Shown: positions 7,501 through 22,179 of the stretch, piece by piece
How positions within the stretch are numbered: the stretch's first letter is position 1
Layout of the letters: each line of letters begins with the position of its first letter
Source: Nitrospirota bacterium
GTDB lineage: Bacteria > Nitrospinota > Nitrospinia > Nitrospinales > VA-1
DNA: 37,196 nucleotides
Assembly (NCBI GenBank): GCA_003246675.1
Contig: QJZQ01000019.1
Location: 1 to 37,196, forward strand
Reading direction: 5' to 3'
Notes under the pieces: model-generated
Told to the model about the DNA's origin: nothing
Seen by the model: the letters and a program-made list of their open reading frames with translations, nothing else
The model's database searches: none
Translations under genes and position numbers: made by a program

Positions 7501-8795
7501 CGGTGAAGCCCAACGACATCCTGGTGGGGAAGATCACCCCGAAAGGTGAAACCCAGCTCAGCCCCGAAGAAAAGCTTCTCAAGGCCATCTTCGGCGAAAA
7601 AGCGGGCGATGTCCGCGATACCTCGCTCAGGGTGCCGCCGGGGATTCAGGGCACCGTGATCGACGTCAAGGTGTTTTCGCGCAAAGGGGTGGACAAGGAC
7701 TCGCGCACCATCGCCATCGAGGAAGAGGAGATTGCGCGCGTTGAAAAGGACTATAACGACGAAATCAAGATCGTAAAGAGCGAGACGGATAAGCGAATTC
7801 GAAGCCTGCTCAAGGGCGGAGTGTTCGACAAGGCCGTCACCCTGGGCAAGAACAAATTCAAAAAGGGTGACCTCGTCAGTGAGGAGCTGCTTGATGAAAT
7901 CAGTTCGCGGGATCTGGCGAAGATTCCCGTAGCCGGCGTCGATGAAGAAGCTGTCAAGGCCCTGGAAGCCAGCTGCGCGGATCAGATCCAGATCCTCAAG
8001 TCCATGATGGATGACAAGATAACCCGCGTGCAGAAAGGGGATGACCTGTCCCCGGGCGTCATCAAGCTCGTGAAAGTTTTCATGGCGATGAAGCGCAAGC
8101 TTCAGGTGGGCGACAAAATGGCGGGTCGTCACGGCAACAAGGGCGTCGTATCCCGGATCGTTCCCGTGGAAGATCTGCCCTTCATGGAGGACGGCACTCC
8201 CATCGAGTTGATCCTCAACCCCCTGGGCGTTCCCTCGCGAATGAACGTGGGGCAGATACTGGAGACCAACCTGGGGATGGCCGCCAAGGTCACCGGCAGG
8301 CACATGGCCACCCCGGTGTTCGATGGCGCGAAGGAAGACGACATCCGTCGTCTGCTGGAGGAAAAGGGCTGCCCGCCCTCGGGTGAAGTGCCCCTGTACG
8401 ACGGCCGCACCGGCATCCGTTTTCGTCAGAAGGTCATGGTGGGTTATATCTACATGCTCAAACTGCACCACCTGGTCGACGACAAGATTCACGCACGTTC
8501 CACCGGCCCCTACTCGCTCGTTACCCAACAGCCGTTGGGCGGCAAGGCGCAGTTCGGGGGTCAGCGCCTGGGAGAAATGGAAGTCTGGGCGCTGGAAGCC
8601 TACGGAGCCGCTTACACCCTGCAGGAAATGCTGACCGTAAAGTCCGACGATGTCGAAGGCCGGAAGCGAATGTATGAAGCCATCGTCAAGGGCGATACCA
8701 ACCTGAACCCCAGCTTGCCCGAATCGTTCAACGTTCTGGTCAAAGAACTTCAGAGTCTTTGCCTCGACGTGGAATTGATAGAGTCAGGCCAATAA
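4581..8795 (+). CDS. rpoB: DNA-directed RNA polymerase subunit beta
   Basis: 1404 aa; with beta' it forms the catalytic core of RNA polymerase. The rifampicin pocket is intact and of sensitive type ([19 protein letters not shown]), followed by the conserved [18 protein letters not shown]; the C-terminal clamp segment has [21 protein letters not shown] long charged lineage insertion (about 1050-1130) is typical of Gram-negative beta. Unusual: residues 86-110 hold a four-cysteine motif, W-D-C-x-C-G ... C-E-x-C, absent from E. coli beta and closely like the RpoC zinc domain. ATG 4581 (MSKILPQ) is preferred to the track's TTG 4563, with AGG six bases upstream. Confidence 0.97.
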   Translation: MSKILPQRASGNLRERTNFSRIPTVSEIPNLIEIQVKSFEAFIQWATAPKEREAKGLEEVFRDIFPVSDLNINARIEYVGYEVGVWDCGCGEYRELGGPGVVCEVCHQEVAYNEKHKLSECRQKGLVYADPIKIMVRLVLFDKETIDVTPKSLKDLPGKYIVEEVKHPETGKAFIPARTEITEDIIERLQEGKIPQITINSVREVKEQKIFLGEMPMMTGTGTFMINGVERVIVSQMHRSPGAFFSHDKGKSHISGKILYSARIIPDRGSWVDFEFDIKDILYVKIDRRRKLPATVLLQAFGMDIPSILETFYSVEKVAFKDGRYRMDAKSLLVGFKVLEDLLDAKSDDVVLKAGKKVTPVAAKKIGRQARDQQVEFDPEGLIGRFLFDELVDPETGEVVYECNQPITQETLAFIDKRNIQEFRILHVDEEATDTCIRDTLAAGKITTQEEAIREIYKRLRPGDPPTPDIAKSLFWNLFKNPKRYNLSVVGRIKLNEKFGLDVPLDNRLLTLEDLQKVMLYLVDLRNGIGTIDDIDHLGNRRVRAVGESLENQFRVGLVRMERAIIERMSIQDVDVSMPHDLINSKPVTAAIKEFFGSSQLSQFMDQTNPLSEVTHKRRLSALGPGGLTRERAGFEVRDVHPTHYGRICPIETPEGPNIGLIASLSTYARVNEYGFIETPYRKVEKGHAMDEVDFHTALREDQYVIAQANAALDKNNKFVDQILSARKGGDFTLSASDKIDYMDVSPKQLISVAASLVPFLENDDANRALMGSNMQRQAVPLLQAEAPLVGTGMEAIVAHDSGAVVVAENDGEVISADATRIVVRTERQKTGRIKTQRSRLMDSNVDIYTLYKYQRSNQNTCINQRPLVSTGAKVKKGDVLADGPSTDNGELALGRNVLVAFMPWDGYNFEDAIIVSEKLVKEDVYTSIHIEEFEVEARDTKQGKEEITRDISNVGEEALKNLDDSGIIRIGATVKPNDILVGKITPKGETQLSPEEKLLKAIFGEKAGDVRDTSLRVPPGIQGTVIDVKVFSRKGVDKDSRTIAIEEEEIARVEKDYNDEIKIVKSETDKRIRSLLKGGVFDKAVTLGKNKFKKGDLVSEELLDEISSRDLAKIPVAGVDEEAVKALEASCADQIQILKSMMDDKITRVQKGDDLSPGVIKLVKVFMAMKRKLQVGDKMAGRHGNKGVVSRIVPVEDLPFMEDGTPIELILNPLGVPSRMNVGQILETNLGMAAKVTGRHMATPVFDGAKEDDIRRLLEEKGCPPSGEVPLYDGRTGIRFRQKVMVGYIYMLKLHHLVDDKIHARSTGPYSLVTQQPLGGKAQFGGQRLGEMEVWALEAYGAAYTLQEMLTVKSDDVEGRKRMYEAIVKGDTNLNPSLPESFNVLVKELQSLCLDVELIESGQ
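4836..4910 (+). other. RpoC-like four-cysteine zinc motif inserted in RpoB
   Basis: Encodes RpoB residues W86 to V110, with C88, C90, C103 and C106. Compared with the RpoC zinc domain encoded at 9074-9148 (W67 to V91), the spacing is identical over 25 positions and 13 residues are the same, including all four cysteines, W, Y and GVVCE. Against E. coli beta, the stretch between the conserved YxxG and the EC-x-x-(K/R)G positions is about 28 residues longer. Zinc binding and descent from RpoC are inferences. Confidence 0.7.
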
Positions 8796-8808
8796 GGCAA
8801 GGGCGGGC

Positions 8809-8826
8809 CCGCGGCAGCCGCCGCGG
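8809..8826 (+). promoter_or_regulatory. GC hairpin in the rpoB-rpoC gap
   Basis: CCGCGGC (8809-8815) pairs with GCCGCGG (8820-8826) around a 4-nt loop, 13 bases after the rpoB stop. No T run follows, so it is more likely an mRNA-stability or processing element than a terminator. Confidence 0.4.
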
Positions 8827-8875
8827 AAAAGGTAGGGAAACGGTTTTCAACCTTAAATATTAGGAGATCAACCTG

Positions 8876-12961
<4,086 letters not shown>

Positions 12962-12998
12962 CAGGGGCTTGCCGTAGAGAGAATTAAAATTATTTTGC

Positions 12999-13026
12999 TT
13001 GACTCTTTGTCAAAGGGTGATAGAAT
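12999..13026 (+). promoter_or_regulatory. Sigma70-type promoter of the str/S10 block with operator-like dyads
   Basis: TTGACT (12999-13004), 16-base spacer, TAGAAT (13021-13026); each box matches five of six consensus bases. Transcription would start near 13033, leaving about 115 bases of leader before rpsL. Two overlapping inverted repeats lie over the -35 box and the spacer: TTGAC-tcttt-GTCAA (12999-13013) and CTTTG-t-CAAAG (13005-13015). They could bind a dimeric regulator or be chance. This is the only internal break in the cluster with a clear promoter. Confidence 0.7.
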
Positions 13027-13148
13027 GACGGACTTTCATCCTTATGTCCAAAGAATATTTAACCCTTTGATTTTATTGCCGTCCAGGGGTATTAGCAGGC
13101 GGAGCAACCCCAGGGTGGATCCGTTGCCCATTAAGGGAGGGTATTTTT

Positions 13149-13526
13149 TTGCCAACGATCAATCAGTTAGTCAGGGAAGGCCGCAGCAAACCGGTCCGCA
13201 AGACCGCAAGCCCGGCGCTTAAATCCTGTCCCCAGAAGCGGGGTGTTTGTGTGAGGGTTTATACCTCAACGCCCAAAAAGCCGAACTCGGCTCTCAGGAA
13301 GGTGGCGCGCGTGCGCTTGACCAACGGAATGGAGGTCACCACCTATATTCCTGGCGTGGGGCATAATCTGCAGGAGCATTCCATTGTTATGATCCGGGGA
13401 GGTCGAGTTAAAGATCTTCCTGGCGTGAGATACCATGTCGTGCGTGGAAGTCTGGATACCCTTGGGGTGGAAAGCCGCCGGCAGGGCCGTTCAAAATACG
13501 GGGCGAAAAAGCCCAAAGGGAAATAG
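13149..13526 (+). CDS. rpsL: 30S ribosomal protein S12
   Basis: 125 aa; lies at the decoding centre and controls accuracy. The streptomycin loop [15 protein letters not shown] and the second loop [13 protein letters not shown] are wild type, with lysine at the usual resistance positions. Start is TTG 13149, preceding the conserved [11 protein letters not shown], with AAGGGAGGG about eight bases upstream; no ATG is possible. First gene after the strong promoter, so likely head of the str-S10-spc-alpha transcript. Confidence 0.96.
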   Translation: MPTINQLVREGRSKPVRKTASPALKSCPQKRGVCVRVYTSTPKKPNSALRKVARVRLTNGMEVTTYIPGVGHNLQEHSIVMIRGGRVKDLPGVRYHVVRGSLDTLGVESRRQGRSKYGAKKPKGK

Positions 13527-13538
13527 TCTTAAAATCCT

Positions 13539-14009
13539 ATGGCCAGAAGACGAGAAGCGCAAAAAAGACAGGTCATGCCCGACCCGAAGTACAACGATGT
13601 CCTGGCGGGCCGATTCATCAATGCCATTCTTGAGGGTGGAAAGAAGAGTCTGGCGGAGCGGATTTTTTATGACGCGTTGGATCGCGTGGGTGAAAAATCC
13701 AAGGAGGATCCGATTCGGGTCTTCAAGAAAGCCATCGATAACGTGGCTCCGCTGCTGGAGGTCAAATCCCGCCGTGTCGGTGGTTCGACCTATCAGGTGC
13801 CGGTGGAGGTGAAGGAGAGCCGCCGCGTGGCGCTGAGCATCCGCTGGGTGATTCAGAATGCCAAGGCGCGTTCCGGGCGGTCCATGGCGGAAAAGCTCAC
13901 GGGAGAGCTGATGGATGCCTTCAATAACGTGGGTGGCGCCGTGAAGAAAAAAGATGAAGTTCATCGTATGGCCGAAGCCAATAAGGCATTTGCCCATTAC
14001 CGCTGGTGA
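13539..14009 (+). CDS. rpsG: 30S ribosomal protein S7
   Basis: 156 aa; primary binder of the 3' domain of 16S rRNA and part of the E-site/exit channel. The start [20 protein letters not shown] and the ending NKAFAHYRW are standard. In E. coli S7 represses the str operon through a site between rpsL and rpsG; here the gap is only 12 bases, so a site of that size is not present. Confidence 0.97.
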   Translation: MARRREAQKRQVMPDPKYNDVLAGRFINAILEGGKKSLAERIFYDALDRVGEKSKEDPIRVFKKAIDNVAPLLEVKSRRVGGSTYQVPVEVKESRRVALSIRWVIQNAKARSGRSMAEKLTGELMDAFNNVGGAVKKKDEVHRMAEANKAFAHYRW

Positions 14010-14029
14010 CGGGAGTATCCATAAAGACA

Positions 14030-16129
14030 ATGAGTAAAAAGACCGACCTTAGTAAGATCCGCAATATCGGCATCATCGCCCATATCGATGCGGGAAAGAC
14101 CACCACCACCGAGCGCGTCCTGTATTACACGGGAAAGAGCCATAAGATCGGTGAGGTGCACGAAGGCACCGCCACCATGGACTGGATGGAGCAGGAGCAG
14201 GAGCGTGGCATCACCATCACCTCCGCGGCGACGACGTGTTTTTGGCTGGGTCATCAAATCAATATCATCGACACCCCCGGCCACGTGGACTTTACGGCCG
14301 AGGTAGAGCGCTCCCTGCGGGTTCTGGATGGCGCCATCGGCGTATTCTGTGCCGTGGGTGGGGTTGAGCCGCAATCGGAAACCGTTTGGCGCCAGGCCAG
14401 CAAGTATAAGGTTCCGCGCATCGGCTTCGTTAACAAGATGGATCGGGCGGGCGCGAACTTTAGCGTCTGCGTGGGGCAGATCAAGGACAGGCTCGGGGCG
14501 AACCCCGTGCCCTTGCAATTGCCCATCGGCGCCGAGAATCAATTTATCGGCATTATCGACCTTATCGACATGAAGGCCAATGTCTATGAGGAAGGTAAAG
14601 GCAAGGGGGAGACCTACGAGATTAAGGATATCCCTGCCGACATGTTAGATGAGGCGCAGTTGTATCGCGAGGCTCTCGTTGAAGCGGTGGCGGATGTCGA
14701 AGAAAGCATCATGGAGAAATACCTGGCGGGTGAAGACGTAACTCGGGAGGAGCTTATTGCGGGGATTCGTAAGGGCGCCATCGAGCTTAAGTTCACCCCC
14801 GTACTCTGTGGCGCGGCTTTCAAGAACAAGGGAGTTCAACAGCTGCTCGACGCCGTGACCCTGTACCTGCCGGCCCCTGTTGACGTCGCGGCGATCGAGG
14901 GAGTCAATCCCAATACGCAAAAGGAAGTCTTTATCAAGCAGGATTCCGGCGAGCCGCTTTCGGCGCTTGCTTTCAAGATCATGACCGACCCTTTCGTCGG
15001 TCAGCTGGCATTTTTCCGGGTTTATTCCGGTGAATTGAAAAGCGGTTCATATATTTATAACTCCACCAGGAATCAGCGGGAAAGGGTGGGGCGGCTGCTC
15101 CGAATGCACGCCAATAAGAGGGAGGAAGTGACCTCGGTTTCGGCGGGAGACATTGCGGCAGCCATCGGCCTGAAGAGCACCTTCACGGGCGATACCCTTT
15201 GCACCCAGGACCATCCTGTGATCCTGGAGTCCATCGTTTTCCCTGAGCCGGTTATCTCTGTTGCCGTCGAGCCTAAAACCAAGGCGGAGCAGGAAAAGCT
15301 TTCCGACTGTCTCGTGAAGCTCTTGCAGGAAGACCCCACCTTCAGCGTGAAGGTCGACCCCGAGACCAGTCAGACCGTTATCTCCGGAATGGGTGAATTG
15401 CATCTGGAGATCCTGGTCGATCGCATGAAGCGGGAATTCTCTGTGCTGGTCGATGTGTCCAAGCCCCAGGTAGCCTACAGGGAGACCATCACCAAGGCTG
15501 TGGACTATAACTACAAATACGTCAAGCAGACCGGCGGGCGTGGGCAGTACGGCCATGTCGTTATCCGGGTGGAACCGCGTGAGTCCGGAGCCGGGTTCGA
15601 ATTTGTCAATAAGATCGTCGGTGGCTCCATTCCACGCGAGTACATTCCGGCGGTTCAGAAGGGGATTCAGGAGTCCATGGAGCGCGGAATTATTTCCGGG
15701 TGCAGCGTGGTCGATGTAGGGGTGACCCTGCTTGACGGCTCATACCATGAAGTCGACTCCTCGGAAATGGCTTTTAAGATCTGTGCATCCATTGCCTTCA
15801 GGGAGGCCTGTCAGAAGGCTGCGCCTGTTATGCTGGAGCCGATCATGGAGGTGGAGGTGGTGACCCCCGAGGAGTTCATGGGCGATGTCATCGGCAACCT
15901 CAATTCCAAGCGGGGCCGCATCAAGGAAATGAGCGATCGCGCTGGCGCTAAGGTGATCCGCGCCGAGGTGCCGCTCTCCGGAATGTTTGGGTATTCGACG
16001 GACCTCCGGTCCGCCACCCAGGGCCGGGCCAACTATTCCATGGAATTTTCCAAGTACGAACAGGTTCCGGCCGCCATAGCGGAGGCGCTGGTGGCAAAGG
16101 CCGCGGGGACCAAAAAGGTAGCCGTTTAA
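14030..16129 (+). CDS. fusA: Elongation factor G
   Basis: 699 aa translocase GTPase that moves tRNA and mRNA through the ribosome. G1 [13 protein letters not shown] (17-29), G3 DTPGHVDF and G4 NKMD are intact, followed by domains II to V with the usual [21 protein letters not shown] 14030 ([15 protein letters not shown]) is preferred to the track start at 14006, which overlaps rpsG. GGGAG lies 14 bases before, so the ribosome site is not ideal. Confidence 0.97.
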   Translation: MSKKTDLSKIRNIGIIAHIDAGKTTTTERVLYYTGKSHKIGEVHEGTATMDWMEQEQERGITITSAATTCFWLGHQINIIDTPGHVDFTAEVERSLRVLDGAIGVFCAVGGVEPQSETVWRQASKYKVPRIGFVNKMDRAGANFSVCVGQIKDRLGANPVPLQLPIGAENQFIGIIDLIDMKANVYEEGKGKGETYEIKDIPADMLDEAQLYREALVEAVADVEESIMEKYLAGEDVTREELIAGIRKGAIELKFTPVLCGAAFKNKGVQQLLDAVTLYLPAPVDVAAIEGVNPNTQKEVFIKQDSGEPLSALAFKIMTDPFVGQLAFFRVYSGELKSGSYIYNSTRNQRERVGRLLRMHANKREEVTSVSAGDIAAAIGLKSTFTGDTLCTQDHPVILESIVFPEPVISVAVEPKTKAEQEKLSDCLVKLLQEDPTFSVKVDPETSQTVISGMGELHLEILVDRMKREFSVLVDVSKPQVAYRETITKAVDYNYKYVKQTGGRGQYGHVVIRVEPRESGAGFEFVNKIVGGSIPREYIPAVQKGIQESMERGIISGCSVVDVGVTLLDGSYHEVDSSEMAFKICASIAFREACQKAAPVMLEPIMEVEVVTPEEFMGDVIGNLNSKRGRIKEMSDRAGAKVIRAEVPLSGMFGYSTDLRSATQGRANYSMEFSKYEQVPAAIAEALVAKAAGTKKVAV

Positions 16130-16163
16130 TATTTCAATGATAAAAAATTTGGAGTGAACGAGC

Positions 16164-17354
16164 ATGGCGAAAGAAAAATTTGTCAGAGATAAACCCCATT
16201 TGAACGTTGGGACCATCGGCCACGTCGACCATGGCAAGACCACGCTGACGGCGGCTATTACCGAGGTGTTGGCAAAGAAGGGGCTTGCCGATTATATTCC
16301 CTTTGATCAGATCGACAAGGCTCCGGAGGAGAAGGAGCGGGGCATCACCATCGCCATTTCCCATGTTGAATACCAGTCGGTAAACAGGCATTACGCCCAC
16401 GTAGACTGTCCGGGTCATGCCGACTATGTTAAGAATATGATCACCGGTGCGGCGCAGATGGACGGAGCTATTCTGGTTCTTAGCGCTACCGATGGTCCCA
16501 TGCCGCAGACCCGGGAGCACATTCTGCTCGCGCGTCAGGTCGGCGTGCCCAAAATCGTCGTGTTCATGAACAAGGTGGACATGGTTGACGATGAAGAGCT
16601 GCTGGACCTCGTTGAGCTGGAAGTCCGGGAATTGCTCGACAAGTACGAGTTTCCTGGTGACGAGATTCCCGTCATTCGCGGCAGCGCCTTGCAGGCCCTG
16701 GAAAACCCCGATGATGAGTCGAAGACCAAATGTATCTGGGATCTCATGGAGGCGCTCGACACCTATTTCCCGGTGCCGGATCGCCCAGTGGACAAGCCGT
16801 TCCTCATGCCTATCGAAGACATCTTCAGCATTTCCGGCCGCGGCACCGTGGCGACGGGGCGTGTGGAGACCGGCATCGTGAAGGTTGGTGAGGAAGTGGA
16901 GATCGTCGGTTTCCGCCCCACCACCAAAACCACCGCAACCGGCGTCGAGATGTTCCGCAAATTGCTGGATGAGGGCCGGGCCGGTGAGAACGTCGGAATT
17001 CTGCTGCGCGGCACCAAGCGCGACGAGATCGAGCGCGGCCAGGTTCTGGCCAAGCCGGGAACCATCACCCCGCACACCAAGTTCAAGGCTGAAGTCTACA
17101 TCCTGAACAAGGAAGAGGGCGGGCGGCACACTCCGTTCTTCAATGGATACCGACCGCAGTTTTACTTCAGGACCACCGACGTGACCGGTATCGCTACCCT
17201 GCCCCCAGGCGTAGAGATGGTCATGCCTGGTGATAACGTTTCGCTGGAAATCCAGCTCATCACCCCTGTGGCTATGGCAAAAGAACTTCGCTTCGCGATT
17301 CGCGAAGGAGGTCGCACCGTCGGCGCAGGTGTCGTTAACGAGATCATCGAATAA
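16164..17354 (+). CDS. tuf: Elongation factor Tu
   Basis: 396 aa GTPase that delivers aminoacyl-tRNA to the A site. G1 GHVDHGKT (19-26), DCPGH with catalytic H85, and NKVD (136-139) are intact; domains II and III follow to the usual [10 protein letters not shown]-type end. A GGAGTGAACGAGC site precedes ATG. This is the only tuf gene in the window; the second common location, upstream of secE, is empty. Its stop overlaps the start of rpsJ by one base. Confidence 0.98.
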   Translation: MAKEKFVRDKPHLNVGTIGHVDHGKTTLTAAITEVLAKKGLADYIPFDQIDKAPEEKERGITIAISHVEYQSVNRHYAHVDCPGHADYVKNMITGAAQMDGAILVLSATDGPMPQTREHILLARQVGVPKIVVFMNKVDMVDDEELLDLVELEVRELLDKYEFPGDEIPVIRGSALQALENPDDESKTKCIWDLMEALDTYFPVPDRPVDKPFLMPIEDIFSISGRGTVATGRVETGIVKVGEEVEIVGFRPTTKTTATGVEMFRKLLDEGRAGENVGILLRGTKRDEIERGQVLAKPGTITPHTKFKAEVYILNKEEGGRHTPFFNGYRPQFYFRTTDVTGIATLPPGVEMVMPGDNVSLEIQLITPVAMAKELRFAIREGGRTVGAGVVNEIIE

Positions 17355-17662
17355 TGAGCGACCAGAAAATCAAGATCAGGCTCAAGGCTTACGACCACAA
17401 GCTTCTCGATGGCTCGGTGAGCGAAATTGTAGAAACCACGCGCCGCACCGGCGCCAAGGTGGTGGGGCCCATACCCCTGCCCACTGTGACCAACCGGTGG
17501 ACGGTGTTGCGTTCCCCCCATGTGGACAAGAAGTCGCGGGAGCAGTTCGAAATCCGCACTCACAAGCGGGTTCTGGAGATTCTGGAGCCCACGCCACAGA
17601 CGGTGGACGCCCTCATGAAGCTCGACCTTTCGGGCGGCGTGGATATAGAAATCAAGCTGTAA
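17354..17662 (+). CDS. rpsJ: 30S ribosomal protein S10 (NusE)
   Basis: 102 aa. Small-subunit head protein and, as NusE, a partner of NusB and of the NusG KOW domain in antitermination and coupling. Motifs [16 protein letters not shown] and [17 protein letters not shown] are standard. It starts within the tuf stop (TAATG), so translation is probably coupled and there is no room for the long L4-responsive S10 leader of E. coli. Confidence 0.97.
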   Translation: MSDQKIKIRLKAYDHKLLDGSVSEIVETTRRTGAKVVGPIPLPTVTNRWTVLRSPHVDKKSREQFEIRTHKRVLEILEPTPQTVDALMKLDLSGGVDIEIKL

Positions 17663-17705
17663 TGCATGGGAGCCGGATTTAATTCCGGGGACTCGGTTAA
17701 TTAAT

Positions 17706-18341
17706 ATGGAACAGATACTGGGAAAAAAAATAGGCATGACGCAGATCTTCTCCGAAGGGGGAGACTGTGTCCCGGTGACGGTCATCCAGGTCGGACGCTG
17801 CATTCCGGTGGAGCGAAAGACGCAGGACAAGCAGGGATACGATGCCGTTGTCGTGGCCTATGGAGAGCGAAAGCCCAAGCATACGAACAAGCCGTTGCAG
17901 GGGTATTACGACAAGCTGAAAATTGCGCCGGCGAAAATGCTGCGCGAGTTTCGCGGCCAGGAAGTTGCCGACGAAGCCATCGGGCAGCAGCTCAAGGTGG
18001 ATATGTTTGGCGAAGGTGACCGTGTGAGCGTCATCGGTGCCTCCAAGGGGCGTGGATTCGCCGGCGTTATGAAGCGCTGGGGTTTTCACGGCAAGCCCGC
18101 CTCTCGCGGCACGCATGAATCGTTTCGTGGGGGTGGTTCGGTAGGTATGCACACCTATCCCGGACGCGTGCTCAAGGGTAAAAAAATGCCCGGCCGCATG
18201 GGTGGCAATGTCAACCATATCAAAAATCTCCAGGTGGTCCGCGTGGATGCTGAGAACAATGTTCTCCTGCTCAAAGGGGCGGTTCCCGGGGCCAATGGCG
18301 GGATCGTTAAAATTGTGAAAACTAAGAGTAAAGCGAAATAA
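17706..18341 (+). CDS. rplC: 50S ribosomal protein L3
   Basis: 211 aa; early assembly protein whose loop reaches the peptidyl-transferase centre. Starts MEQILGKKIGMTQIF and contains GASKGRGFAGVMKRWGFHG (about 117-135) and SVGMHTYPGRVLKGKKMPG. A small CCGGA/TCCGG hairpin lies in the 43-base gap after rpsJ. Followed one base after its stop by rplD. Confidence 0.97.
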   Translation: MEQILGKKIGMTQIFSEGGDCVPVTVIQVGRCIPVERKTQDKQGYDAVVVAYGERKPKHTNKPLQGYYDKLKIAPAKMLREFRGQEVADEAIGQQLKVDMFGEGDRVSVIGASKGRGFAGVMKRWGFHGKPASRGTHESFRGGGSVGMHTYPGRVLKGKKMPGRMGGNVNHIKNLQVVRVDAENNVLLLKGAVPGANGGIVKIVKTKSKAK

Positions 18342-18342
18342 A

Positions 18343-18969
18343 ATGCCCGAAATTGATCTCCTGGATATAAGCAATAATAAGGTAGGCACCGTTGAGGCGT
18401 CGCCCGAGGTTTTCGATGTGAAGGTTCGACCTCATTTGGTGCACACCTGCGTGGTCAGCCAGTTGGCGGCCCGGCGCAGTGGAACCGCGGCGACGAAGCA
18501 GTCGCGCGGTGAAATTAGCGGCAGCGGCAAAAAGCCGTGGCGGCAGAAGGGCACCGGCCGAGCCAGGCAGGGTAGTATTCGTGCCCCGAACTGGCGCGGG
18601 GGTATGACCGTGTTCGGCCCCTCGCCGCGGGACTACGACTTCAAGGTGACCAAGAAGGCCCGCAGGCTGGCGCTGAAATCCGTTTTGACCGACAAGTTGC
18701 GCTCTCAGGCACTCACCGTTGTGGAGAGCCTGACCCTGGAAAAACCCAGGACCAAGGACGCTGCCGCTCTTATTAAAAGCCTGGGCCTGCCGGCGCGCAC
18801 CCTGTTTCTCGTCGAGGGGAAGAACGATAACCTGACGCTCGCGGTGCGCAATCTGCCGCATGTGGATGTCCTGCCGGTGGAGGGTCTTAATGTGTACGAC
18901 CTGGTCCTGCACGAAAAGATAGTCTGCACCCCTGAGTCCATCAAAAAGATCGAAGAGAGGTTGAGCTGA
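18343..18969 (+). CDS. rplD: 50S ribosomal protein L4
   Basis: 208 aa; its long loop lines the nascent-peptide exit tunnel near the macrolide site (RQKGTGRARQGSIRAPNWRGG, shortened here in mind to its core GTGRARQGS). The globular Rossmann-like part follows. In gammaproteobacteria L4 represses the S10 operon; the needed leader is not seen here. The stop overlaps the rplW start (TGATG). Confidence 0.96.
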   Translation: MPEIDLLDISNNKVGTVEASPEVFDVKVRPHLVHTCVVSQLAARRSGTAATKQSRGEISGSGKKPWRQKGTGRARQGSIRAPNWRGGMTVFGPSPRDYDFKVTKKARRLALKSVLTDKLRSQALTVVESLTLEKPRTKDAAALIKSLGLPARTLFLVEGKNDNLTLAVRNLPHVDVLPVEGLNVYDLVLHEKIVCTPESIKKIEERLS

Positions 18970-19256
18970 TGCAAACTCACCGTGTGCTGGAAAAACCGTT
19001 GCTCACAGAAAAGAGCACGCAAATGCAGGCCGAAGGCAATTGGGTGTCCTTTCGAGTGAACCCGAATGCCAATAAAATCGAAATTAAACAAGCAGTTGAG
19101 TCCATTTTCGATGTCCACGTCCTCCGGGTCAATACCTCCGTGGTGCGCGGCCAGTGGAAGCGGTTTGGCCGCTCCCTCGGCCAGAGCGCAAGCTGGAAGA
19201 AGGCGATGGTGCAGTTGAAAGAGGGCGACAAGATTGAATTGTTTGAAGGAGCTTGA
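18969..19256 (+). CDS. rplW: 50S ribosomal protein L23
   Basis: 95 aa; sits at the tunnel exit and docks SRP, trigger factor and SecYEG. Family motifs: [14 protein letters not shown] at the start, [17 protein letters not shown] in the middle and the loop with [19 protein letters not shown] overlaps the rplD stop by one base, so translation is likely coupled. Confidence 0.96.
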   Translation: MQTHRVLEKPLLTEKSTQMQAEGNWVSFRVNPNANKIEIKQAVESIFDVHVLRVNTSVVRGQWKRFGRSLGQSASWKKAMVQLKEGDKIELFEGA

Positions 19257-19261
19257 CCGGA

Positions 19262-20089
19262 ATGCCAATTAGAAAAATGAGTGCCCGGTCTCCCGGGTCG
19301 AGATTTCGCACCATTTCAGGTTTTGACGAAATCACGAAATCCACGCCGGAAAAAAGCCTTCTTGTTTCCATGCCGCGAAAAGGCGGCCGCAACAATAACG
19401 GCCGAATCACCGCAAAGCGGCGGGGTGGTGGCCACCGGAAGCAATACCGGCTGATCGATTTTAAGAGAAATAAGGACGGCATCGAAGCCCGCGTAGCCGG
19501 CATCGAGTACGACCCCAACCGGTCGGCCAACATCGCCCTTCTTATTTATGTGGATGGCGAGAAGAGGTATATCCTCGCCCCCGCCAAATTGAAAGTTGGG
19601 GACGTTGTCTGCTCCGGCAAGGACGCTGAGGTCAAGGTTGGAAACTGTCTGCCTCTCCTCAATATTCCGGAAGGTTCCATCGTGCACAACGTGGAGCTTC
19701 GCGCGGGCAAGGGCGGGCAGTTGGCCCGAAGCGCCGGCGGATCCATTCAGTTGATGGCCAAGGAAGGCAAGTACGCGACGCTTAAACTCTCCTCCGGCGA
19801 AATTCGCCTGGTGGATAAAAACTGCCGCGCAACTCTTGGCACGGTCGGCAACGCCGATTATGAAAATATCTCCATCGGTAAAGCGGGCCGAGTGCGCTGG
19901 ATGGGTAAGCGCCCAAGGGTCCGCGCCGTGGCCATGAACCCTGTGGATCATCCCATGGGCGGCGGTGAAGGCCGGTCTTCAGGTGGCAGGCATCCGTGCA
20001 GTCCCTGGGGGCAGATCGCCAAGGGACTCAAAACCAGGAAGGTGAGAAAACCTTCCAGTCGCTACATTGTGCGTAAGCGCAAGAAGTAA
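19262..20089 (+). CDS. rplB: 50S ribosomal protein L2
   Basis: 275 aa; near the peptidyl-transferase centre and needed for subunit joining. The C-terminal signature with the essential histidine is present ([18 protein letters not shown], then RHPCSPWG). ATG 19262 ([15 protein letters not shown]) is preferred to the track's TTG 19253, which would overlap rplW; AAGGAG stands 10 bases upstream of the ATG. Confidence 0.96.
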   Translation: MPIRKMSARSPGSRFRTISGFDEITKSTPEKSLLVSMPRKGGRNNNGRITAKRRGGGHRKQYRLIDFKRNKDGIEARVAGIEYDPNRSANIALLIYVDGEKRYILAPAKLKVGDVVCSGKDAEVKVGNCLPLLNIPEGSIVHNVELRAGKGGQLARSAGGSIQLMAKEGKYATLKLSSGEIRLVDKNCRATLGTVGNADYENISIGKAGRVRWMGKRPRVRAVAMNPVDHPMGGGEGRSSGGRHPCSPWGQIAKGLKTRKVRKPSSRYIVRKRKK

Positions 20090-20111
20090 CGGTTAAAATT
20101 CTGGAGCTCGT

Positions 20112-20390
20112 ATGGCGCGTTCGCTAAAAAAAGGACCTTTTGTCGATGATTCACTCTCCACCAAGGTGGAGCAAATGAATCGGCAGAATGAAAAAAAGAT
20201 CATCAAAACCTGGTCCCGACGATCCACCGTCACACCCGACTTCGTCGGGCACACGCTGGCGGTGCACAACGGCAAAAAATTCATCCCCGTTTTCATCTCC
20301 GAAAATATGGTGGGGCACAAGCTGGGAGAATTTTCGCCAACGAGGACCTTCCGCTCCCATGGTGGGAAAACCAAGAAGGCCGGCAAATAA
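20112..20390 (+). CDS. rpsS: 30S ribosomal protein S19
   Basis: 92 aa; head protein of the small subunit next to S13, contacting the A/P-site side of the subunit. Standard start [15 protein letters not shown] and the motif [16 protein letters not shown]. Spaced 22 bases after rplB in the normal S10 order. Confidence 0.97.
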   Translation: MARSLKKGPFVDDSLSTKVEQMNRQNEKKIIKTWSRRSTVTPDFVGHTLAVHNGKKFIPVFISENMVGHKLGEFSPTRTFRSHGGKTKKAGK

Positions 20391-20411
20391 CACGGATAGA
20401 GACTAAGAATC

Positions 20412-20747
20412 ATGCAAGTGCAAGCCAAGCTCAGACACACGCGGACCACGCCCCAAAAGGCGCGGCTGGTAGCCAATATGATCCGCGGAAAAAACGTCAA
20501 TGACGCGATGAATATCCTGATGTTCACGCCCAAGCGCGTGGCCGAGAAATTTCAGAAATTACTCAAGTCGGCGATAGCCAATGCGGAAGAAAATCACAAG
20601 GTGTTGGATGTGGACGACCTGGTCGTTAAGAATGTCCTGGTGGACGAAGGCGTGACCTGGAAAAGAAATATGCCTCGCGCCCGGGGTATGGCGACCATGC
20701 TGCGCAAGCGGACGAGCCACATCACCCTGATTTTAGAAGAAAAGTAA
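20412..20747 (+). CDS. rplV: 50S ribosomal protein L22
   Basis: 111 aa; its beta hairpin lines the peptide exit tunnel with L4. Motif [17 protein letters not shown] near the start, and the hairpin tip [17 protein letters not shown] is unaltered, so no macrolide-resistance-type change is visible. Confidence 0.97.
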   Translation: MQVQAKLRHTRTTPQKARLVANMIRGKNVNDAMNILMFTPKRVAEKFQKLLKSAIANAEENHKVLDVDDLVVKNVLVDEGVTWKRNMPRARGMATMLRKRTSHITLILEEK

Positions 20748-20763
20748 TTCTCGGAGGAAGCAC

Positions 20764-21441
20764 GTGGGTCAAAAAGTTCATCCCTATGGATTTCGCCTGG
20801 GTTATAACAAGACCTGGATCTCAAGTTGGTATGCACGCAAGGACTATGCCGACCTGCTGCAGGAAGATATTGCCCTCAGAAAACACATCATGAAGACCCT
20901 GTCGCATGCGGGAATCTCTCGAGTGGAAATAGAGAGATCGGCCAACCGGGTGAGGATCAATATCCACACCGCTCGCCCCGGCATCATTATTGGTAAAAAG
21001 GGTCTCGAGGTCGACAGGCTGAAGGACGAGTTGCAGAAGGTCATGGCCGGCCGGCAGGTCAGCCTGAACATCAAGGAAGTCCGCCGTGCGGAGCTGGATG
21101 CGGCCCTCGTCGCCCAGAACATCGCCCTGCAGCTTGAGAAGCGGGTATCATTCCGGCGAGCCATGAAGAAAAGCGTGGTCTCCTCGCTCAGATTTGGCGC
21201 CCTGGGGATCAAGGTCCGCGTCTCGGGAAGGCTGGGAGGAATGGAAATCGCCCGAAGCGAATGGTACCGGCAGGGCCGAGTGCCGCTGCACACCCTGCGG
21301 GCCGATATCGACTACGGGACCGCGGCGGCGAACACGACCTTCGGCGTCATCGGCGTCAAGGTGTGGATCTACCGGGGGGATATCCTGCCGGAAAAGGGCA
21401 GGCTGCCGGAGATAAACAAAGCGGCTGGCGAAAACGCTTAA
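20764..21441 (+). CDS. rpsC: 30S ribosomal protein S3
   Basis: 225 aa; with S4 and S5 forms the mRNA entry tunnel and its helicase site. N-terminal KH domain contains [14 protein letters not shown]; the C-terminal domain ends at the conserved [13 protein letters not shown]. Start is GTG 20764, giving [14 protein letters not shown], after CTCGGAGGAAG. Confidence 0.97.
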   Translation: MGQKVHPYGFRLGYNKTWISSWYARKDYADLLQEDIALRKHIMKTLSHAGISRVEIERSANRVRINIHTARPGIIIGKKGLEVDRLKDELQKVMAGRQVSLNIKEVRRAELDAALVAQNIALQLEKRVSFRRAMKKSVVSSLRFGALGIKVRVSGRLGGMEIARSEWYRQGRVPLHTLRADIDYGTAAANTTFGVIGVKVWIYRGDILPEKGRLPEINKAAGENA

Positions 21442-21486
21442 AGCAAAAACAGGCGGGGCTCAGGGCCTCGAAGGAGTTGCAGCATC

Positions 21487-21894
21487 ATGTTGATGCCCAA
21501 AAAAGTAAAATACAGGAAGAGGCATAAAGGCCGGATGCGCGGCACTGCGTATCGCGGTGGCCACCTGAGCTTCGGATCTTTCGGTCTTCAGGTGCTCGAA
21601 TGCGGACGCATCACCAATCGTCAGATTGAAGCCGCTCGAATTGCAATGACCCGTCATATCAAGCGTGGTGGTAAAATCTGGCTGAGGATTTTTCCCGACA
21701 AACCCGTCTCCAAAAAACCCGCAGAAACCCGCATGGGTAAAGGTAAGGGGAATCCGGAGTTCTGGGTCGCGGTGGTCAAGCCGGGGAGAATTCTGTATGA
21801 AATGGAAGGGGTGGCTGAGCCCATCGCAAAAGAAGCGTTCCGGTTGGCGGCGCACAAGTTGTCGCTGAAAACGAGGTTCGTGGTTAAAGACTAG
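21487..21894 (+). CDS. rplP: 50S ribosomal protein L16
   Basis: 135 aa; binds near the A-site tRNA elbow. Start [19 protein letters not shown] is the family standard; the loop [16 protein letters not shown], which reaches towards the peptidyl-transferase centre, is conserved. AAGGAG lies 15 bases upstream of the ATG, longer than usual. Confidence 0.97.
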   Translation: MLMPKKVKYRKRHKGRMRGTAYRGGHLSFGSFGLQVLECGRITNRQIEAARIAMTRHIKRGGKIWLRIFPDKPVSKKPAETRMGKGKGNPEFWVAVVKPGRILYEMEGVAEPIAKEAFRLAAHKLSLKTRFVVKD

Positions 21895-21925
21895 GGCTTG
21901 TTTACGGGCCCCGACGGGAAAGATC

Positions 21926-22150
21926 ATGAAAGTACAGGAAATCAGAGAGCTCTCGGAAAAAGAGAGGCAGGACAAGGTTTCGGATCTGGAGCAGGAGTTC
22001 TTCAATCTCAAGTTTCAGTTGGCGACGGGCAAGATTGAAAACCCGAGCCGCCTCAGGCTGATTCGAAGAACCATCGCCAGGATCAAAACCGTGCAGCGGG
22101 AGAACTCGGAAGAAGGCGGCGTGAAGGCAGCTGCCCAGGCCGAAGCGTAA
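21926..22150 (+). CDS. rpmC: 50S ribosomal protein L29
   Basis: 74 aa, helical hairpin at the tunnel exit. Family motifs: MKVQEIRELSEKE, then EFFNLKFQLATGKIENPSRLR and RRTIARIKT. The C-terminal tail (about 62-74) is Ala/Glu-rich and slightly longer than the minimal family. Confidence 0.96.
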   Translation: MKVQEIRELSEKERQDKVSDLEQEFFNLKFQLATGKIENPSRLRLIRRTIARIKTVQRENSEEGGVKAAAQAEA

Positions 22151-22179
22151 GAAGCCAGAGCGAATAAAAGGAGCTATCG

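Noticed and set aside
13033-13148. Riboswitch or ribosomal-protein leader before rpsL
   Set aside because: Only a weak GGGGT/ACCCC pairing is visible; no known leader motif could be recognised.
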